Assembly (NCBI RefSeq): GCF_900100155.1 | Contig: NZ_FMTP01000005.1 | Span: 124,001 to 188,000 of the forward strand | Source: Ancylobacter rudongensis | Lineage (GTDB): Bacteria > Pseudomonadota > Alphaproteobacteria > Rhizobiales > Xanthobacteraceae | DNA length: 64,000 nt | Direction of reading: 5' to 3' | In this document: positions 31,928-41,248 of the stretch, piece by piece | Layout: the number at the start of each line of letters is the position of its first letter | Position numbering within the stretch: the stretch's first letter is position 1 | Program-made: the position numbers and the translations under genes | Notes under the pieces: model-generated | What the model saw: the letters and a program-made list of their open reading frames with translations, nothing else | Databases searched by the model: none | What the model was told of the DNA's origin: nothing

Positions 31928-33292
31928 TCAGCATTCCGGCAGGTTCACGGCGAGGCCGCCCAGCGAGGTTTCCTTGTATTTCGAGGCCATGTCGCGGCCG
32001 GTCTCGCGCATGGTGACGATGACCTTGTCGAGCGAGACGATGTGGGTGCCGTCGCCATGCAGGGCCAGCGAGGCGGCGTTGACCGCGCTGATGGCGCCGA
32101 AGGCGTTGCGCTCGATGCAGGGCACCTGCACCAGCCCGCCAATGGGGTCGCAGGTCATGCCGAGGTGATGCTCCATGCCGATCTCGGCGGCGTTCTCCAC
32201 CTGCGCTGGGGTGCCGCCGAGCGCGGCGGCGAGCCCGCCCGCCGCCATCGAGCAGGCAACGCCAACCTCGCCCTGGCAGCCGACCTCGGCGCCTGAGATC
32301 GAGGCGTTGATCTTGAACAGCGCGCCGATGGCGGTGGCGGTGAGCAGGAAGACGTGCAGCCCCTCGCGGTTGGCGCCGGGGCAGTGGTCGCGATAATAGC
32401 GCAGCGTCGCCGGCACCACGCCCGCCGCGCCATTGGTGGGGGCGGTGACGACCCGGCCGCCGGCGGCGTTCTCCTCGTTCACCGCGATGGCGTAGAGGCT
32501 GACCCAGTCCATGATCTCATGCGGGGTCGGGGCATTGCGGGCGAGAAGGCTGTCGCGGATCGCCTTGGCCCGGCGCTTGACGTGCAGCCCGCCGGGCAGC
32601 TCGCCCGAAGTGGCAAGGCCGCGGTCGATGCAGGCCATCATCGCCTCGACCACGCCGTCGAGCCGCGCCTCGACCTCGGCCGGCGGGCGGCGGACCCGCT
32701 CATTGGCGAGGACAAGCTCGGCGATGGAGAGGTTTTCGCGTGCGGCGAGCGCCAGCAGCTCGCGGGCATTGCGGAAGGGATAGGGCAGGGCGGCCTCATC
32801 GGCGGCCGGCGGCTGGCCGACCTCGTGCTCGGGCACGACGAAGCCGCCGCCGATGGAGCACCAGCGCGCCTCGTTGAGCAGCCCGCCATCGCCGGCGAAG
32901 GCGCGGAAGGCGAGCGTGTTCGGGTGCTGCGGGGTGGGCGAGACGCCATCGAAGACGATGTCGCGGGGGACCTCAAAGCCGATGCCATGGCTGCCGGCGA
33001 GCGGCAGGCGGCCATCCTCCGCCACGCCGGCGATGAGCGCCTCCGCCTGGTCGGGGTCGACATTGCGCGGGTGGTTGCCGGCAAGGCCGAGCATAACAGC
33101 CTTGTCGGTGCCGTGGCCCTTGCCGGTCCAGGCGAGCGAGCCATAGAGCACCACTTCCACGCGGGCGGTGCGCGCCAGCAGGTCGTCCGCCGCGAGGCTC
33201 TCGGCAAAGCGCAACGCGGCCAGCATCGGCCCCACCGTGTGCGAGGAGGAGGGGCCGATGCCGATCTTGAAGAGCTCGAAGGCGCTGATCAT
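31928..33292 (-). CDS. sdaA: L-serine ammonia-lyase (serine dehydratase)
   Basis: Iron-sulfur L-serine dehydratase of 454 residues that converts L-serine to pyruvate and ammonia. It opens with the family motif [23 protein letters not shown] (residues 1-23). The C-terminal catalytic domain has [36 protein letters not shown] and [18 protein letters not shown], which supply the cluster cysteines. Downstream of sox in the same direction, it completes the route: sarcosine-derived glycine plus a C1 unit gives serine, then pyruvate. A family A repeat lies just before its start. Confidence 0.94.
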   Translation of the reverse strand: MISAFELFKIGIGPSSSHTVGPMLAALRFAESLAADDLLARTARVEVVLYGSLAWTGKGHGTDKAVMLGLAGNHPRNVDPDQAEALIAGVAEDGRLPLAGSHGIGFEVPRDIVFDGVSPTPQHPNTLAFRAFAGDGGLLNEARWCSIGGGFVVPEHEVGQPPAADEAALPYPFRNARELLALAARENLSIAELVLANERVRRPPAEVEARLDGVVEAMMACIDRGLATSGELPGGLHVKRRAKAIRDSLLARNAPTPHEIMDWVSLYAIAVNEENAAGGRVVTAPTNGAAGVVPATLRYYRDHCPGANREGLHVFLLTATAIGALFKINASISGAEVGCQGEVGVACSMAAGGLAAALGGTPAQVENAAEIGMEHHLGMTCDPIGGLVQVPCIERNAFGAISAVNAASLALHGDGTHIVSLDKVIVTMRETGRDMASKYKETSLGGLAVNLPEC

Positions 33293-33309
33293 GGACGCTT
33301 AACCCGCTT

Positions 33310-33398
33310 CGTCATCCCGGCCGGAGCGGAGCGGAGAGCCGGGATCGCTCTCCGTCTGGTCGCGATCCCGGATCGGCCTGCGGCCGTTCGGGATGACG
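33310..33398. repeat. Palindromic intergenic repeat, family A, copy 3
   Basis: Arms CGTCATCCCGG (33310-33320) and TTCGGGATGACG (33387-33398), the latter missing one C, with internal GGGATCG/CGATCCC pairs. It lies in the soxG-sdaA spacer, on the transcribed strand if the two genes are co-transcribed. Confidence 0.82.
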
Positions 33399-33441
33399 TT
33401 GAGTGTCTGGTGTGTCGAATTCAGGTTCTGATCGGCAAATC

Positions 33442-34026
33442 TCAGGCCAGTTCGCGGCGGGCGTCTTCCAGCAGTTCCCAGACATAGGGCGCGAAGGAGC
33501 GCCAGACATCAATGTGGAACACGTCAGGGGCGTGGCGCACCAGCACGATTTCCGCCTTGTGGAACACGGTGCGCGTGCACATGCCGACCGGGAAGGCGTC
33601 GAGCGACAGGTCCAGCGGGTTGCCCTGGTTCAGCACGAACGCGGCCCTTTCGCCCGCGATCTCGATGCCGACGCTGCGCGCCGAGACATCGACCAAGGAG
33701 TGCGGCAGGCCTGACGTGGCGGCCTCGATCGCGGCGAAGATGGGCGCGGCCTCAGCGCCGGGGGCGAGCAGCAGCCACTCATCCGGGCCGAGCCAGAAGG
33801 CGAAGCGGCCACCCGCTGCATTGAAGCGGCAGGACTCGCGCGGCAGGGCGACGCCGAAGGCCTCGCCGGCCGGGCCGATCGCCGCCTCGCGGCCACGAAA
33901 CACCAGCCGGGCGGCATCGCCCAGCGCGACAAGTCGCGCCGCTGCGACATCGCGGGAGGCGGCGGCGAGCGCTGTGAGCGGGCGGGCGGGGGCGAGGGGA
34001 AGGGTCATGCTCGGGCTCTCAACCAT
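33442..34026 (-). CDS. soxG: Sarcosine oxidase gamma subunit SoxG
   Basis: Smallest accessory subunit of heterotetrameric sarcosine oxidase, about 194 residues. Family features include FWLGPDEWLLLAPG, GLPHSLVDVSARSVGIEIAG, LNQGNPLDLSLDAFPVG and HIDVWRSFAPYVWELL. The ATG at 34026 overlaps the soxA stop and has AAGGGGG 9 bases upstream; an in-frame ATG at 34008 (MTLPLAPARPL) is a good alternative. It is last of soxB-soxD-soxA-soxG. Confidence 0.88.
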   Translation of the reverse strand: MVESPSMTLPLAPARPLTALAAASRDVAAARLVALGDAARLVFRGREAAIGPAGEAFGVALPRESCRFNAAGGRFAFWLGPDEWLLLAPGAEAAPIFAAIEAATSGLPHSLVDVSARSVGIEIAGERAAFVLNQGNPLDLSLDAFPVGMCTRTVFHKAEIVLVRHAPDVFHIDVWRSFAPYVWELLEDARRELA

Positions 34027-37000
34027 TGAGGCGTTCCCCCTTGGGATCGTAGAAGACCGGCTCGACCACCTCGACCTCAATGGCGTGGGTCGGCATCGGC
34101 ACCATGAGCTTCTGGCCGATGCGCGCCCGCCCGCCCTTGACCATGGCCAGCGCGATGGAGCGGCCGAGAACGGCGCTGTGATAGGAGGAGGTGACGAAGC
34201 CGAGCATCGGCACCGGCACCGGGGCGGAAGGATCGGCGACGATCTGCGCACCTTCCTCCAGCACCACTTTGGGGTCGGTGGTCTTCAGGCCGACCAACTG
34301 CCGGCGGTCCGGCGCCGACATGGCGTCGCGGGCGAGCGAGCGCTTGCCGACGAAGTCCTTCTTCGCCTTGCCGACCGCCCAGCCGAGATTGGCGTCATCC
34401 GGCGTCGCGGTGCCGTCCGTTTCCTGGCCGACGATGATGTAGCCCTTCTCGGCCCGCAGCACATGCATGGTCTCGGTGCCATAGGGCGTGATGCCGAAGC
34501 GCTCGCCCGCCGCATACACCGCCTCCCACACCGCCCTGCCATAGGTGGAAGGCACGTTGATCTCGAAGCCGAGCTCGCCGGTGAAGGAGACGCTGAACAG
34601 CCGCGTCGGCACGCCGAGAATGGTGCCTTCGCGCACGCACATATGCGGGAAGGCTTCCTTGGAGAGGTCGATGCCCTCGATCAGCGGGGCGATCACCTCG
34701 CGCGCCTTCGGCCCCTGCACGGCGATCACCGACCACTGCTCGGTGGTGGAGGTGAGCCACACGTCGAGATCCGGCCATTCGGTCTGGAGGTAGTCCTCCA
34801 TATGCGCCAGCACGCGCGGCGCACCGCCTGTGGTGGTGGTGACGTGGAAGCGGTCCGCCGCCATGCGGCCGACCACGCCGTCATCCATGACGAAGCCGTC
34901 CTCGCGCAGCATGACGCCGTAGCGCAGCCGGCCGGGCTCCAGCTTGGCCCAGGCATTGGTGTACATGCGGTTCATGAACTCGGCGGCATCCGGGCCGACG
35001 ATTTCGATCTTGCCGAGGGTGGAGGCGTCGAACATGCCGACGCTGGCGCGCACCGCCTTGCATTCGCGGGCGACGGCGGCGTGCATATCTTCCATGCGTC
35101 CGCCTTCTCCCGCGCGGGGGAAGTAATGCGCGCGCTTCCAGTTGCCGACATCCTCGAAGGCGGCGCCGTGCTCGGCGGCCCAGTCGTGGATCGCGGTCTT
35201 GCGCAGCGGATCGAACACATCGCCGCGCGCCGCCCCGGCGAAGATGCCGAAAGTGGTGGGGGTGAAGGGCGGGCGGAAAGTGGTGAGCCCGATCTTCGGC
35301 ACCGGCGTATCAAGCGCCTCGGACACGATGCCGAGGGTGTTCATGTTCGAGGTCTTGCCCTGATCGGTCGCCATGCCCGTGGTGGTGTAGCGCTTCACAT
35401 GCTCGATCGAGCGCATGCCCTCGCGGGTGGCGAGCAGGATATCCTTGGAGGTGACGTCGTTCTGCCAGTCGACAAAGGCCTTGGCCAGCGCCGGGTTGCG
35501 CCCGTGCGGGGTGGCGCCGATGAAGCCGGCGCTGCCGAGATCTTCCGCGTTCGCCGCGAAGGCGCGCGAGGGCGTGGCCGGGGCCGGCGTGGCGCCGCGC
35601 GCGGGGGAGGCATGGTCGCGGGAGGCCTTGGCTGCCGCCTCGCCCTGGGCATAGCCATCCTCTAGCACGCGCTGCAGGCCATGGACGCCCCGGCAGGCGC
35701 CAGCGGAGCGCTCGCGCTCCACCGAGGTGCCGGGCAGATAGGCGCCGGCCGCGCCGTCCCAGACGAGCTTGCCGCGCGACTGCGAGAACAGGTGTACGCT
35801 CGGCGTGAAGCCGCCAGACATCAGCACGCTGTCGCAGGCGATGGTCTCGGTCGGGCCGACCGCGCCATTCTTCACCTTGGCGAGCTGGGCGGAGGAGACC
35901 CGCAGCCGGCCCTTGGCGCCCACCAGTACGGTGGAGGGGCGCACATCGATGCCGGCGGCCAGGGCCCGGGCCGGGAGTTCGCCTGACACCTCAGCACGCA
36001 GATCGGCGATGGCTGAGATGGTGACGCCGGCAGCCTTGAGGTCGAGCGCGGCGCGGTAGCCGGCATCGCAGGCGGTGAAGATCACCGCGCGCTCGCCGAC
36101 CTTCGCGCCATAGCGATTGGCGTAGGTGCGGGCGGAATCGGCCAGCAGCACGCCGGGCCGGTCATTGTCCGGGAACACCAGCGGGCGCTCCAGCGCGCCG
36201 GCGGCGATCACCACTTCCCGGGCCCGCACCTGCCACAGCCGCTCGCGCGGCAGCGCCGTGCCGGGGGTGGCGAGATGATCGGTCACGCGCTCGGCCAGCG
36301 CGATGAGGTTGTGCGGGAAATAGCCGAAGGCGGTGGTGCGCGGCAGCAGGGTGACGTTGTCGCGGCCGGCGAGGTTCGCCAGCGTCGCCGCCAGCCAGTC
36401 GGTGGCCTTCTGGCCTTCGATGGTCGCCGAGATTTCCGACAGCAGCGAGCCGCCCAGTTCCGCCTGCTCGTCGCACAGGATGACCTTTGCCCCGCTCTCG
36501 GCGGCGGCGAGCGCGGCGGCCAGGCCGGCCGGGCCGGCGCCGACGACCAGCACGTCGCAATGGGCGTGGTTCTGGGTGTAGCGGTCCGGGTCCGGCAGCT
36601 CAGGGGCGACGCCGAGGCCGGCCATGGCGCGGATCTTCGGCTCATAGAAGCGCTTCCAGGCGCCGGCCGGCCACATGAAGGTCTTGTAGTAGAAGCCCGA
36701 GGGCAGGAAGGGCGAGGCGAGGTCGTTGACCGCGCCGGCATCAAAAGAGAGCGAGGGCCAGCGGTTCTGGCTCTGCGCCTTCAGCCCCTCATGCAGTTCG
36801 ACCTGGGTCGCGCGCAGGTTCGGCGCGGCGCGGGCGGCGTCGCGGGCGACATTGACCAGCGCGTTCGGCTCGTCCGAGCCGGCGGAGAGGAAGCCGCGCG
36901 GGCGGTGATATTTGAACGAGCGGCCAATGAGGTGCACGCCATTGGCGATCAGCGCCGAGGCCAGCGTGTCGCCGGCAAAGCCGGAATAGGTCTGCCCGTC

Positions 37001-37069
37001 GAAGCGGAAGGACAGCGGCGCGGCGCGATCGATGCGCCCGCCCGAGGCGGTGCGGAAGCGGTTGGTCAT
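34019..37069 (-). CDS. soxA: Sarcosine oxidase alpha subunit SoxA
   Basis: Large subunit of 1016 residues. An N-terminal 2Fe-2S-ferredoxin-like fold (about 15-100, GQTYSGFAGDTLASALIANG, RGFLSAGSDEPNALV) is followed by an NAD-binding fold (VLVVGAGPAGLAAALAAAE, about 175-193). From about residue 600 there is a C-terminal aminomethyltransferase-like folate domain (GMFDASTLGKIEIVGPDA, SFTGELGFEINVPS, GTETMHVLRAEKGYI) that loads the methyl group onto tetrahydrofolate. With SoxB, D and G it converts sarcosine to glycine and 5,10-methylene-THF. It starts immediately after soxD. Confidence 0.95.
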   Translation of the reverse strand: MTNRFRTASGGRIDRAAPLSFRFDGQTYSGFAGDTLASALIANGVHLIGRSFKYHRPRGFLSAGSDEPNALVNVARDAARAAPNLRATQVELHEGLKAQSQNRWPSLSFDAGAVNDLASPFLPSGFYYKTFMWPAGAWKRFYEPKIRAMAGLGVAPELPDPDRYTQNHAHCDVLVVGAGPAGLAAALAAAESGAKVILCDEQAELGGSLLSEISATIEGQKATDWLAATLANLAGRDNVTLLPRTTAFGYFPHNLIALAERVTDHLATPGTALPRERLWQVRAREVVIAAGALERPLVFPDNDRPGVLLADSARTYANRYGAKVGERAVIFTACDAGYRAALDLKAAGVTISAIADLRAEVSGELPARALAAGIDVRPSTVLVGAKGRLRVSSAQLAKVKNGAVGPTETIACDSVLMSGGFTPSVHLFSQSRGKLVWDGAAGAYLPGTSVERERSAGACRGVHGLQRVLEDGYAQGEAAAKASRDHASPARGATPAPATPSRAFAANAEDLGSAGFIGATPHGRNPALAKAFVDWQNDVTSKDILLATREGMRSIEHVKRYTTTGMATDQGKTSNMNTLGIVSEALDTPVPKIGLTTFRPPFTPTTFGIFAGAARGDVFDPLRKTAIHDWAAEHGAAFEDVGNWKRAHYFPRAGEGGRMEDMHAAVARECKAVRASVGMFDASTLGKIEIVGPDAAEFMNRMYTNAWAKLEPGRLRYGVMLREDGFVMDDGVVGRMAADRFHVTTTTGGAPRVLAHMEDYLQTEWPDLDVWLTSTTEQWSVIAVQGPKAREVIAPLIEGIDLSKEAFPHMCVREGTILGVPTRLFSVSFTGELGFEINVPSTYGRAVWEAVYAAGERFGITPYGTETMHVLRAEKGYIIVGQETDGTATPDDANLGWAVGKAKKDFVGKRSLARDAMSAPDRRQLVGLKTTDPKVVLEEGAQIVADPSAPVPVPMLGFVTSSYHSAVLGRSIALAMVKGGRARIGQKLMVPMPTHAIEVEVVEPVFYDPKGERLNG

Positions 37070-37070
37070 G

Positions 37071-37370
37071 TCACGGGTTCCCGCCGCTGGAGGCGTCGAT
37101 ATCCGGGCGCGGCTCGCCGGCCTTGTAGGTGGTGACGAAGAAGTCGCTCACCGTGTCGCGCAGCGCGTTGAAATAGCGGCCGCAGCCATGGATGTGGCGC
37201 CAGCGCTCGGCGTGCAGGCCCTTGGGATTGGTGCGGTTGTAGAGGAAATCCGCCCATTCCTGGTCGGTGAGGGCGGAGGGGTCGGCCGGGCGGGCGATAT
37301 GCGCCTCGCCGCCATAGCGGAATTCGACTTCCGGCCGGGCGCCGCACCAGGGGCAGGTGATGATGAGCAT
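37071..37370 (-). CDS. soxD: Sarcosine oxidase delta subunit SoxD
   Basis: Small zinc-binding subunit of 99 residues. Ligands are visible as CPWCG near the N-terminus (Cys6, Cys9) and the HIHGCGRYFNALRDT segment (His and Cys near 59-63). The conserved LTDQEWADFLYNRTNPKGLH also identifies it. It lies 11 bases downstream of soxB and one base before soxA, so it is tightly coupled in the operon. Confidence 0.93.
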   Translation of the reverse strand: MLIITCPWCGARPEVEFRYGGEAHIARPADPSALTDQEWADFLYNRTNPKGLHAERWRHIHGCGRYFNALRDTVSDFFVTTYKAGEPRPDIDASSGGNP

Positions 37371-37381
37371 GGCTCAGATCC

Positions 37382-38632
37382 TCAATGCGCGACGGCGGCG
37401 GCGGCCGCTTCGTCGATCAGGAACCCGTCGCGGAAACGCTCCAGCGTGAACGGCGCGTTGATGGCGTGCGGGGCGTCCCTGGCGATGGTGTGGGCGAAGA
37501 CATGGCCGGAGCCCGGCGTCGCCTTGAAGCCGCCCGTGCCCCAGCCGCAATTGACATAGAGGCCCGGCACCGGGGTCTTGGCGATGATCGGCGAGCGGTC
37601 GGGCGTCACGTCGACAATGCCGCCCCAGTTGCGCAGCATGCGCAGGCGCCGGAACTGCGGGACGAGTTCGCAGATGGCGTCGAGCGTGTGCGCGGTGATG
37701 TGCAGCGCGCCGCGCTGGGAATAGGAGGTGTAGGCGTCGGTGCCGGCACCGATCACCATCTCGCCCTTGTCGGATTGCGAGATATAGGCGTGGATGGTGT
37801 TGCTCATTACAACGGTCGGGAAGGCGGGTTTCACCGGCTCCGACACCAGCGCCTGCAGCGGATAGCTCTCCAGCGGCATGCGCAGCCCGGCCATCGCCAT
37901 GACAACGCTGGTGTGGCCGGCGGCGGAGACGCCCACCTTCTTCGCCCGGATGAAGCCGCGCGAGGTCTCGACCCCTTCCACTGCGCCGGAGGCGTTGCGG
38001 CGGATGCCGGTGACTTCGCAGTTCTGGATGATGTCGACGCCGCGCGAATCCGCCGCGCGGGCAAAGCCCCAGGCCACCGCGTCGTGGCGGGCCGTGCCGC
38101 CGCGCCGCTGCAGCGCGCCGCCGATGATGGGGTAGCGCATGCTCGTGATGTTGAGCGGCGGGCAGAATTCCTTCACCTGCTCGGCGGTGAGCCATTCATT
38201 GTCGACGCCGTTCAGCCGGTTGGCGTGGACATGGCGCTTGAAGCTGATTTCGTCATGGTGGTTGTGCGCCAGCATCAACACGCCGCGCGCCGAATACATG
38301 ACGTTGTAGTTGATGTCCTGCGACAGGCCTTCCCACAGCTTCACCGCGTGCTCGTACAGCGCGGCGCTCTCGTCGAACAGGTAGTTCGAGCGCACGATGG
38401 TGGTGTTGCGGCCGGTATTGCCGCCGCCGAGCCAGCCGCGCTCGATGACCGCGACATTGGTGATGCCGTGTTCCTTGGCGAGGTAATAGGCCGCCGCTAG
38501 GCCGTGGCCACCGGCGCCGACGATGATGACATCGTATTCGGCCTTCGGCTCGGGATTGCGCCACTGGGGCTGCCAGCTCTTGTGGCCACCCAGCGCGCGA
38601 CGGAACAGCTCGAAGCCGGAGAATTTCTGCAC
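37382..38632 (-). CDS. soxB: Sarcosine oxidase beta subunit SoxB
   Basis: Catalytic flavoprotein subunit of 416 residues (FAD plus covalent FMN). The dinucleotide fold is [20 protein letters not shown], followed by [19 protein letters not shown]; a C-terminal FAD contact is [16 protein letters not shown]. The frame is open to 38770, which would add 46 residues, but no upstream ATG has a Shine-Dalgarno. The GTG at 38632 has GGAGG 5 bases upstream and restores the normal SoxB length and N-terminus ([12 protein letters not shown]). It is first in soxBDAG. Confidence 0.92.
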   Translation of the reverse strand: MQKFSGFELFRRALGGHKSWQPQWRNPEPKAEYDVIIVGAGGHGLAAAYYLAKEHGITNVAVIERGWLGGGNTGRNTTIVRSNYLFDESAALYEHAVKLWEGLSQDINYNVMYSARGVLMLAHNHHDEISFKRHVHANRLNGVDNEWLTAEQVKEFCPPLNITSMRYPIIGGALQRRGGTARHDAVAWGFARAADSRGVDIIQNCEVTGIRRNASGAVEGVETSRGFIRAKKVGVSAAGHTSVVMAMAGLRMPLESYPLQALVSEPVKPAFPTVVMSNTIHAYISQSDKGEMVIGAGTDAYTSYSQRGALHITAHTLDAICELVPQFRRLRMLRNWGGIVDVTPDRSPIIAKTPVPGLYVNCGWGTGGFKATPGSGHVFAHTIARDAPHAINAPFTLERFRDGFLIDEAAAAAVAH

Positions 38633-38892
38633 AGTCGCCTCCGACGGAAGATAGATGCCTGCGGTGCCAGGACCGCCTTGAACCTGAGCCGCATGGTTGC
38701 GCGCCGCCGCCGCGGAGGCGAGCATTGTTTCGGCGCTGGCGTTGAACGAATGCGACATTGGATGCGACATCGCCGCGAAGGGAAGGAAGCGGCCGCGTCC
38801 TCACGCGCTGGTGATGGGCGCGGGCGCGCTTTCCTTGCGGAAGCCATGATCGCTCCCTACCTCCGAGCGCAGACATCAACACGGGATGCACC

Positions 38893-39717
38893 ATGTTCAA
38901 CAGCGGTAGTTTCGACGCCAAGCGGCTGCTCGACCAGTTCCTCACGCCGCAGGCGGGCGCGCAGGGCGGCGTCCCGGCGCCGCAGAACCCGCTGGGTGGC
39001 CTGCTCGGCGGGCTGACGGGCGGCATCACCGGTAGCGCCAACGCGCAGCCCCCCGGGGCGGGCGCGTCCGGCGCGGGCGACCTTGTGGGTCGGGCCAAGG
39101 AATACCTCGGTACTAATGGCGGCTCGCTCGCCTCCGGCGCGGCGGCCGGCGCGCTGGTGTCGCTGGTGCTCGGCAGCAAGGGCGGGCGCAAGATGGCCGG
39201 CAGCGCCATGAAGCTCGGCGGCCTCGCGCTCGTCGGCACGCTCGCCTACAAGGCTTACCAGAACTACCAGCAGGGCCAGCAGCCGCAGCAGACGGCGGCC
39301 GAGCCGGTGCCGACCCAGCTTCCCCCGGCGCAGTCGCCCTTTCACCCCGCGCAGGCCGAGCGCAGCCATTTCGACGTGACGCTGCTGCGCACGATGATCG
39401 CCGCCTCGCTCGCCGACGGCCATGTCGACGAGGCCGAGCGCGCCGCCATCTCCGCCAAGCTGGGTGGGTCCCAGCTCGACGAGGCCGAGCGCTTCCTCAC
39501 GGCGGAACTTGGCGCGCCGGCGACGCCCGAGGCGCTGGCCGGTGAGGCCACCTCGCCCGAGCAGGCGGCCGAGGTCTACATGACCGCTCTGCTCGCCATC
39601 GACGCCGACACCACCTCGGAGCGGGTGTTCCTCGCTCGGCTGGCGACGGCGCTGAAGCTCGACCCGGCGCTGGTGCCGCATCTGGAAGCCAGCGCCCGCG
39701 CGGCACGGCTGGGCTGA
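38893..39717 (+). CDS. DUF533/TerB-like inner-membrane protein
   Basis: Protein of 274 residues resembling YebE (DUF533). The N-terminal part is Gly/Pro-rich, followed by a Gly/Ala-rich hydrophobic region (SLASGAAAGALVSLVLGSKG; LGGLALVGTLAYKAYQNY, about 95-130) and a Gln/Pro-rich linker. The C-terminal helical TerB-like domain (about 155-270) has LRTMIAASLADGHVDEAER and AAEVYMTALLAIDADTTSE. The acidic DGHVDEAE/DADTTSE loops are typical of TerB folds and may bind metal. The physiological role is unknown. It is divergent from soxB. Confidence 0.8.
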   Translation: MFNSGSFDAKRLLDQFLTPQAGAQGGVPAPQNPLGGLLGGLTGGITGSANAQPPGAGASGAGDLVGRAKEYLGTNGGSLASGAAAGALVSLVLGSKGGRKMAGSAMKLGGLALVGTLAYKAYQNYQQGQQPQQTAAEPVPTQLPPAQSPFHPAQAERSHFDVTLLRTMIAASLADGHVDEAERAAISAKLGGSQLDEAERFLTAELGAPATPEALAGEATSPEQAAEVYMTALLAIDADTTSERVFLARLATALKLDPALVPHLEASARAARLG

Positions 39718-39774
39718 GGCGGCGTCGCATCATTTGATGGCGAGGGGGGCGGCAGGGGCTGGCGCCCCGCCCCC

Positions 39775-39873
39775 GGGCAGGACCAAGGGCTCCGCCCGAG
39801 GCAAAGCCCTGCGGGCTTGCCTGGGGCAAAGCCGTTCCGGCTTGCCTGGGGCAGGACCAAGGGGTCCGCCCGA
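39775..39873. repeat. Composite direct and inverted repeat (family D)
   Basis: GGGCAGGACCAAGGGCTCCGCCCGA (39775-39799) recurs almost exactly at 39850-39873. Between them are two hairpin units of similar design, GGCAAAGCC-ctgcg-GGCTTGCC and GGCAAAGCC-gttccg-GCTTGCC, each followed by TGGGGCA. It lies downstream of the DUF533 gene and could end its transcript. Confidence 0.75.
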
Positions 39874-39897
39874 TGTAATCAAGGTTAAGCGTTAAGG

Positions 39898-39912
39898 TTA
39901 AGCCCCTCTTAA
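39898..39912. promoter_or_regulatory. Perfect CtrA-type box upstream of the beta-barrel gene
   Basis: TTAA-GCCCCTC-TTAA matches the CtrA consensus TTAA-N7-TTAA exactly and ends 67 bases before the outer-membrane protein ATG. Two further TTAA tetramers lie just upstream (39885-39888, 39892-39895) within a duplicated AAGGTTAAGC. Such AT-rich clusters are rare in this GC-rich sequence. Confidence 0.55.
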
Positions 39913-39979
39913 TCAGTCGCGGGCACAGTGCAGCCGTCGAAGAGCGCCGGGAATCTCCCGGCTCATCCGGGATGATTGC

Positions 39980-40687
39980 ATGCGTGAGTTCGGGGCGTTG
40001 AAGCGTGGGGCGGACCTGCGTCGGGAAAGCCGGCTGCTGGCGGCGGCGCTGGCGGTGATGCTGCTGGGTGGCGTGGCGCAGGCGGCGGACCCGATCGACG
40101 CGATGGGTGCCGACGACCTTTTGGCCGACGATCTGCTGGCCGACGACCTGCTGGCTCTCGCGCCTGAAATCGAGGACTCCCGCTTCTGGTATCTGCGCGG
40201 CGATATCGGCTTCGTGTTCAACGAATCGGCCGATGCCGGCGGTGCCGGGCACCTCCCTCTGGATGATGCCGGCGTGTTCGGCCTCGGTGTCGGCGCGCGG
40301 CTCAGCGACCTCATGCGGGTCGATCTCACCGCCGATTACCGCAGCCCGGCGGATTTTTCCGTGCGCGGGTGGCGCGGCGAGGCCAGCGCGACCACGCTGC
40401 TGGCCAATCTCTATCTCGATCTCGGCACCTGGCACGGGCTCACCCCCTATGTCGGGGCGGGCCTTGGCGCCAGCCATGTCGCGCTCTCGGGCGCCGCCGA
40501 TGCCGAGGGCTGGGGCCTCGCCTGGGCTTTGATGGCCGGCGGCACGGTGACGCTGGCGCCGAACTGGCAGCTCGATCTCGGCTACCGCTATCTCAGCATC
40601 GAGAATGCCGAGATGGGCGGCGTGCTGTCGCAGATCAGCCAGGCGGCGCATGAGGTGCGGCTCGGCGTGCGCTACCTGTTCGACTGA
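39980..40687 (+). CDS. Outer-membrane beta-barrel protein (Omp25/Omp31-like)
   Basis: Predicted small porin-like barrel of 235 residues. A signal peptide (LLAAALAVMLLGGVAQAAD) is followed by an acidic segment made of three DDLLA units. Amphipathic strands alternate with short turns (RFWYLRGDIGFVFN, RLSDLMRVDLTADYRS, TLLANLYLDLGTWHGLTPYVGAGLG, WQLDLGYRYLSIEN). It ends EVRLGVRYLFD, with the C-terminal aromatic pattern recognised by the BAM machinery. It lies downstream of a perfect CtrA-type box, suggesting cell-cycle-linked expression. Confidence 0.82.
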   Translation: MREFGALKRGADLRRESRLLAAALAVMLLGGVAQAADPIDAMGADDLLADDLLADDLLALAPEIEDSRFWYLRGDIGFVFNESADAGGAGHLPLDDAGVFGLGVGARLSDLMRVDLTADYRSPADFSVRGWRGEASATTLLANLYLDLGTWHGLTPYVGAGLGASHVALSGAADAEGWGLAWALMAGGTVTLAPNWQLDLGYRYLSIENAEMGGVLSQISQAAHEVRLGVRYLFD

Positions 40688-40712
40688 CGCGCGCTTTCAG
40701 GCAGCCGTGCCG

Positions 40713-41207
40713 TCAGAAGTTCTCGTCGGGATAGACGCCCCAGAGCCGGGTCTGCTGCACGAAACCGTCGAGGTCGTGGCCGGTCACCTCCACCGCGCAC
40801 CACCCGCCCGCGCAGCTCGTCGGGCGCACCAGCACATTGGCCGCGAGATAGGCACGAATGGCGGCTTCCGCCTCGGGAGCGGCGCGCAGGGCGACATTTT
40901 GGTTGTCGCGGGTGCGGATCGCCGCCGCCCGGCGCACCGTGAGCAGCGCGCTGTGCACCCAGCCGACATCGCCGGTATTGTCGCGGATGCGGCGCCAGTT
41001 GCCGTAGCGGTTGACCACCTCGACCGGCCAGCCGCGCTGATGGAACACCCAGCTCACGCGATAGGCGACGCCCGGCCCGACGCGCACATTCGTCACCGCG
41101 TTCCTGAGCGTGGCGAAATAGGGCAGCGCGCGCTCGGCGAACGCCGGCGCCTGGGACAGAAACAGGGCCGCGAGGACGAAAAGCGCCTTGGCGACCCCCT
41201 TCCTCAC
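40713..41207 (-). CDS. Exported SH3-like domain protein
   Basis: About 164 residues from a GTG at 41207, chosen because it follows GGGGGCAGGG and directly precedes a signal peptide (VAKALFVLAALFLSQAPAFA). An upstream in-frame TTG at 41252 would overlap ialB. The mature part has two bacterial SH3-like units: RNAVTNVRVGPGVAYRVSWV with WRRIRDNTGDVGWVHSALL, and NVALRAAPEAEAAIRAYLA with CAGGWCAVEV. Such modules often bind peptidoglycan or partner proteins. It lies 41 bases downstream of ialB on the same strand, probably one transcript. Confidence 0.8.
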   Translation of the reverse strand: MRKGVAKALFVLAALFLSQAPAFAERALPYFATLRNAVTNVRVGPGVAYRVSWVFHQRGWPVEVVNRYGNWRRIRDNTGDVGWVHSALLTVRRAAAIRTRDNQNVALRAAPEAEAAIRAYLAANVLVRPTSCAGGWCAVEVTGHDLDGFVQQTRLWGVYPDENF

Positions 41208-41248
41208 GACCCTGCCCCCTGTGGCTCCCTGCCGCGCCGGTCGGCCTT

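Noticed and set aside
33512-35665. 717-codon open frame on the + strand
   Set aside because: Antisense to soxG/soxA. Composition is shadow-like, whereas SoxA on the - strand has clear domains.
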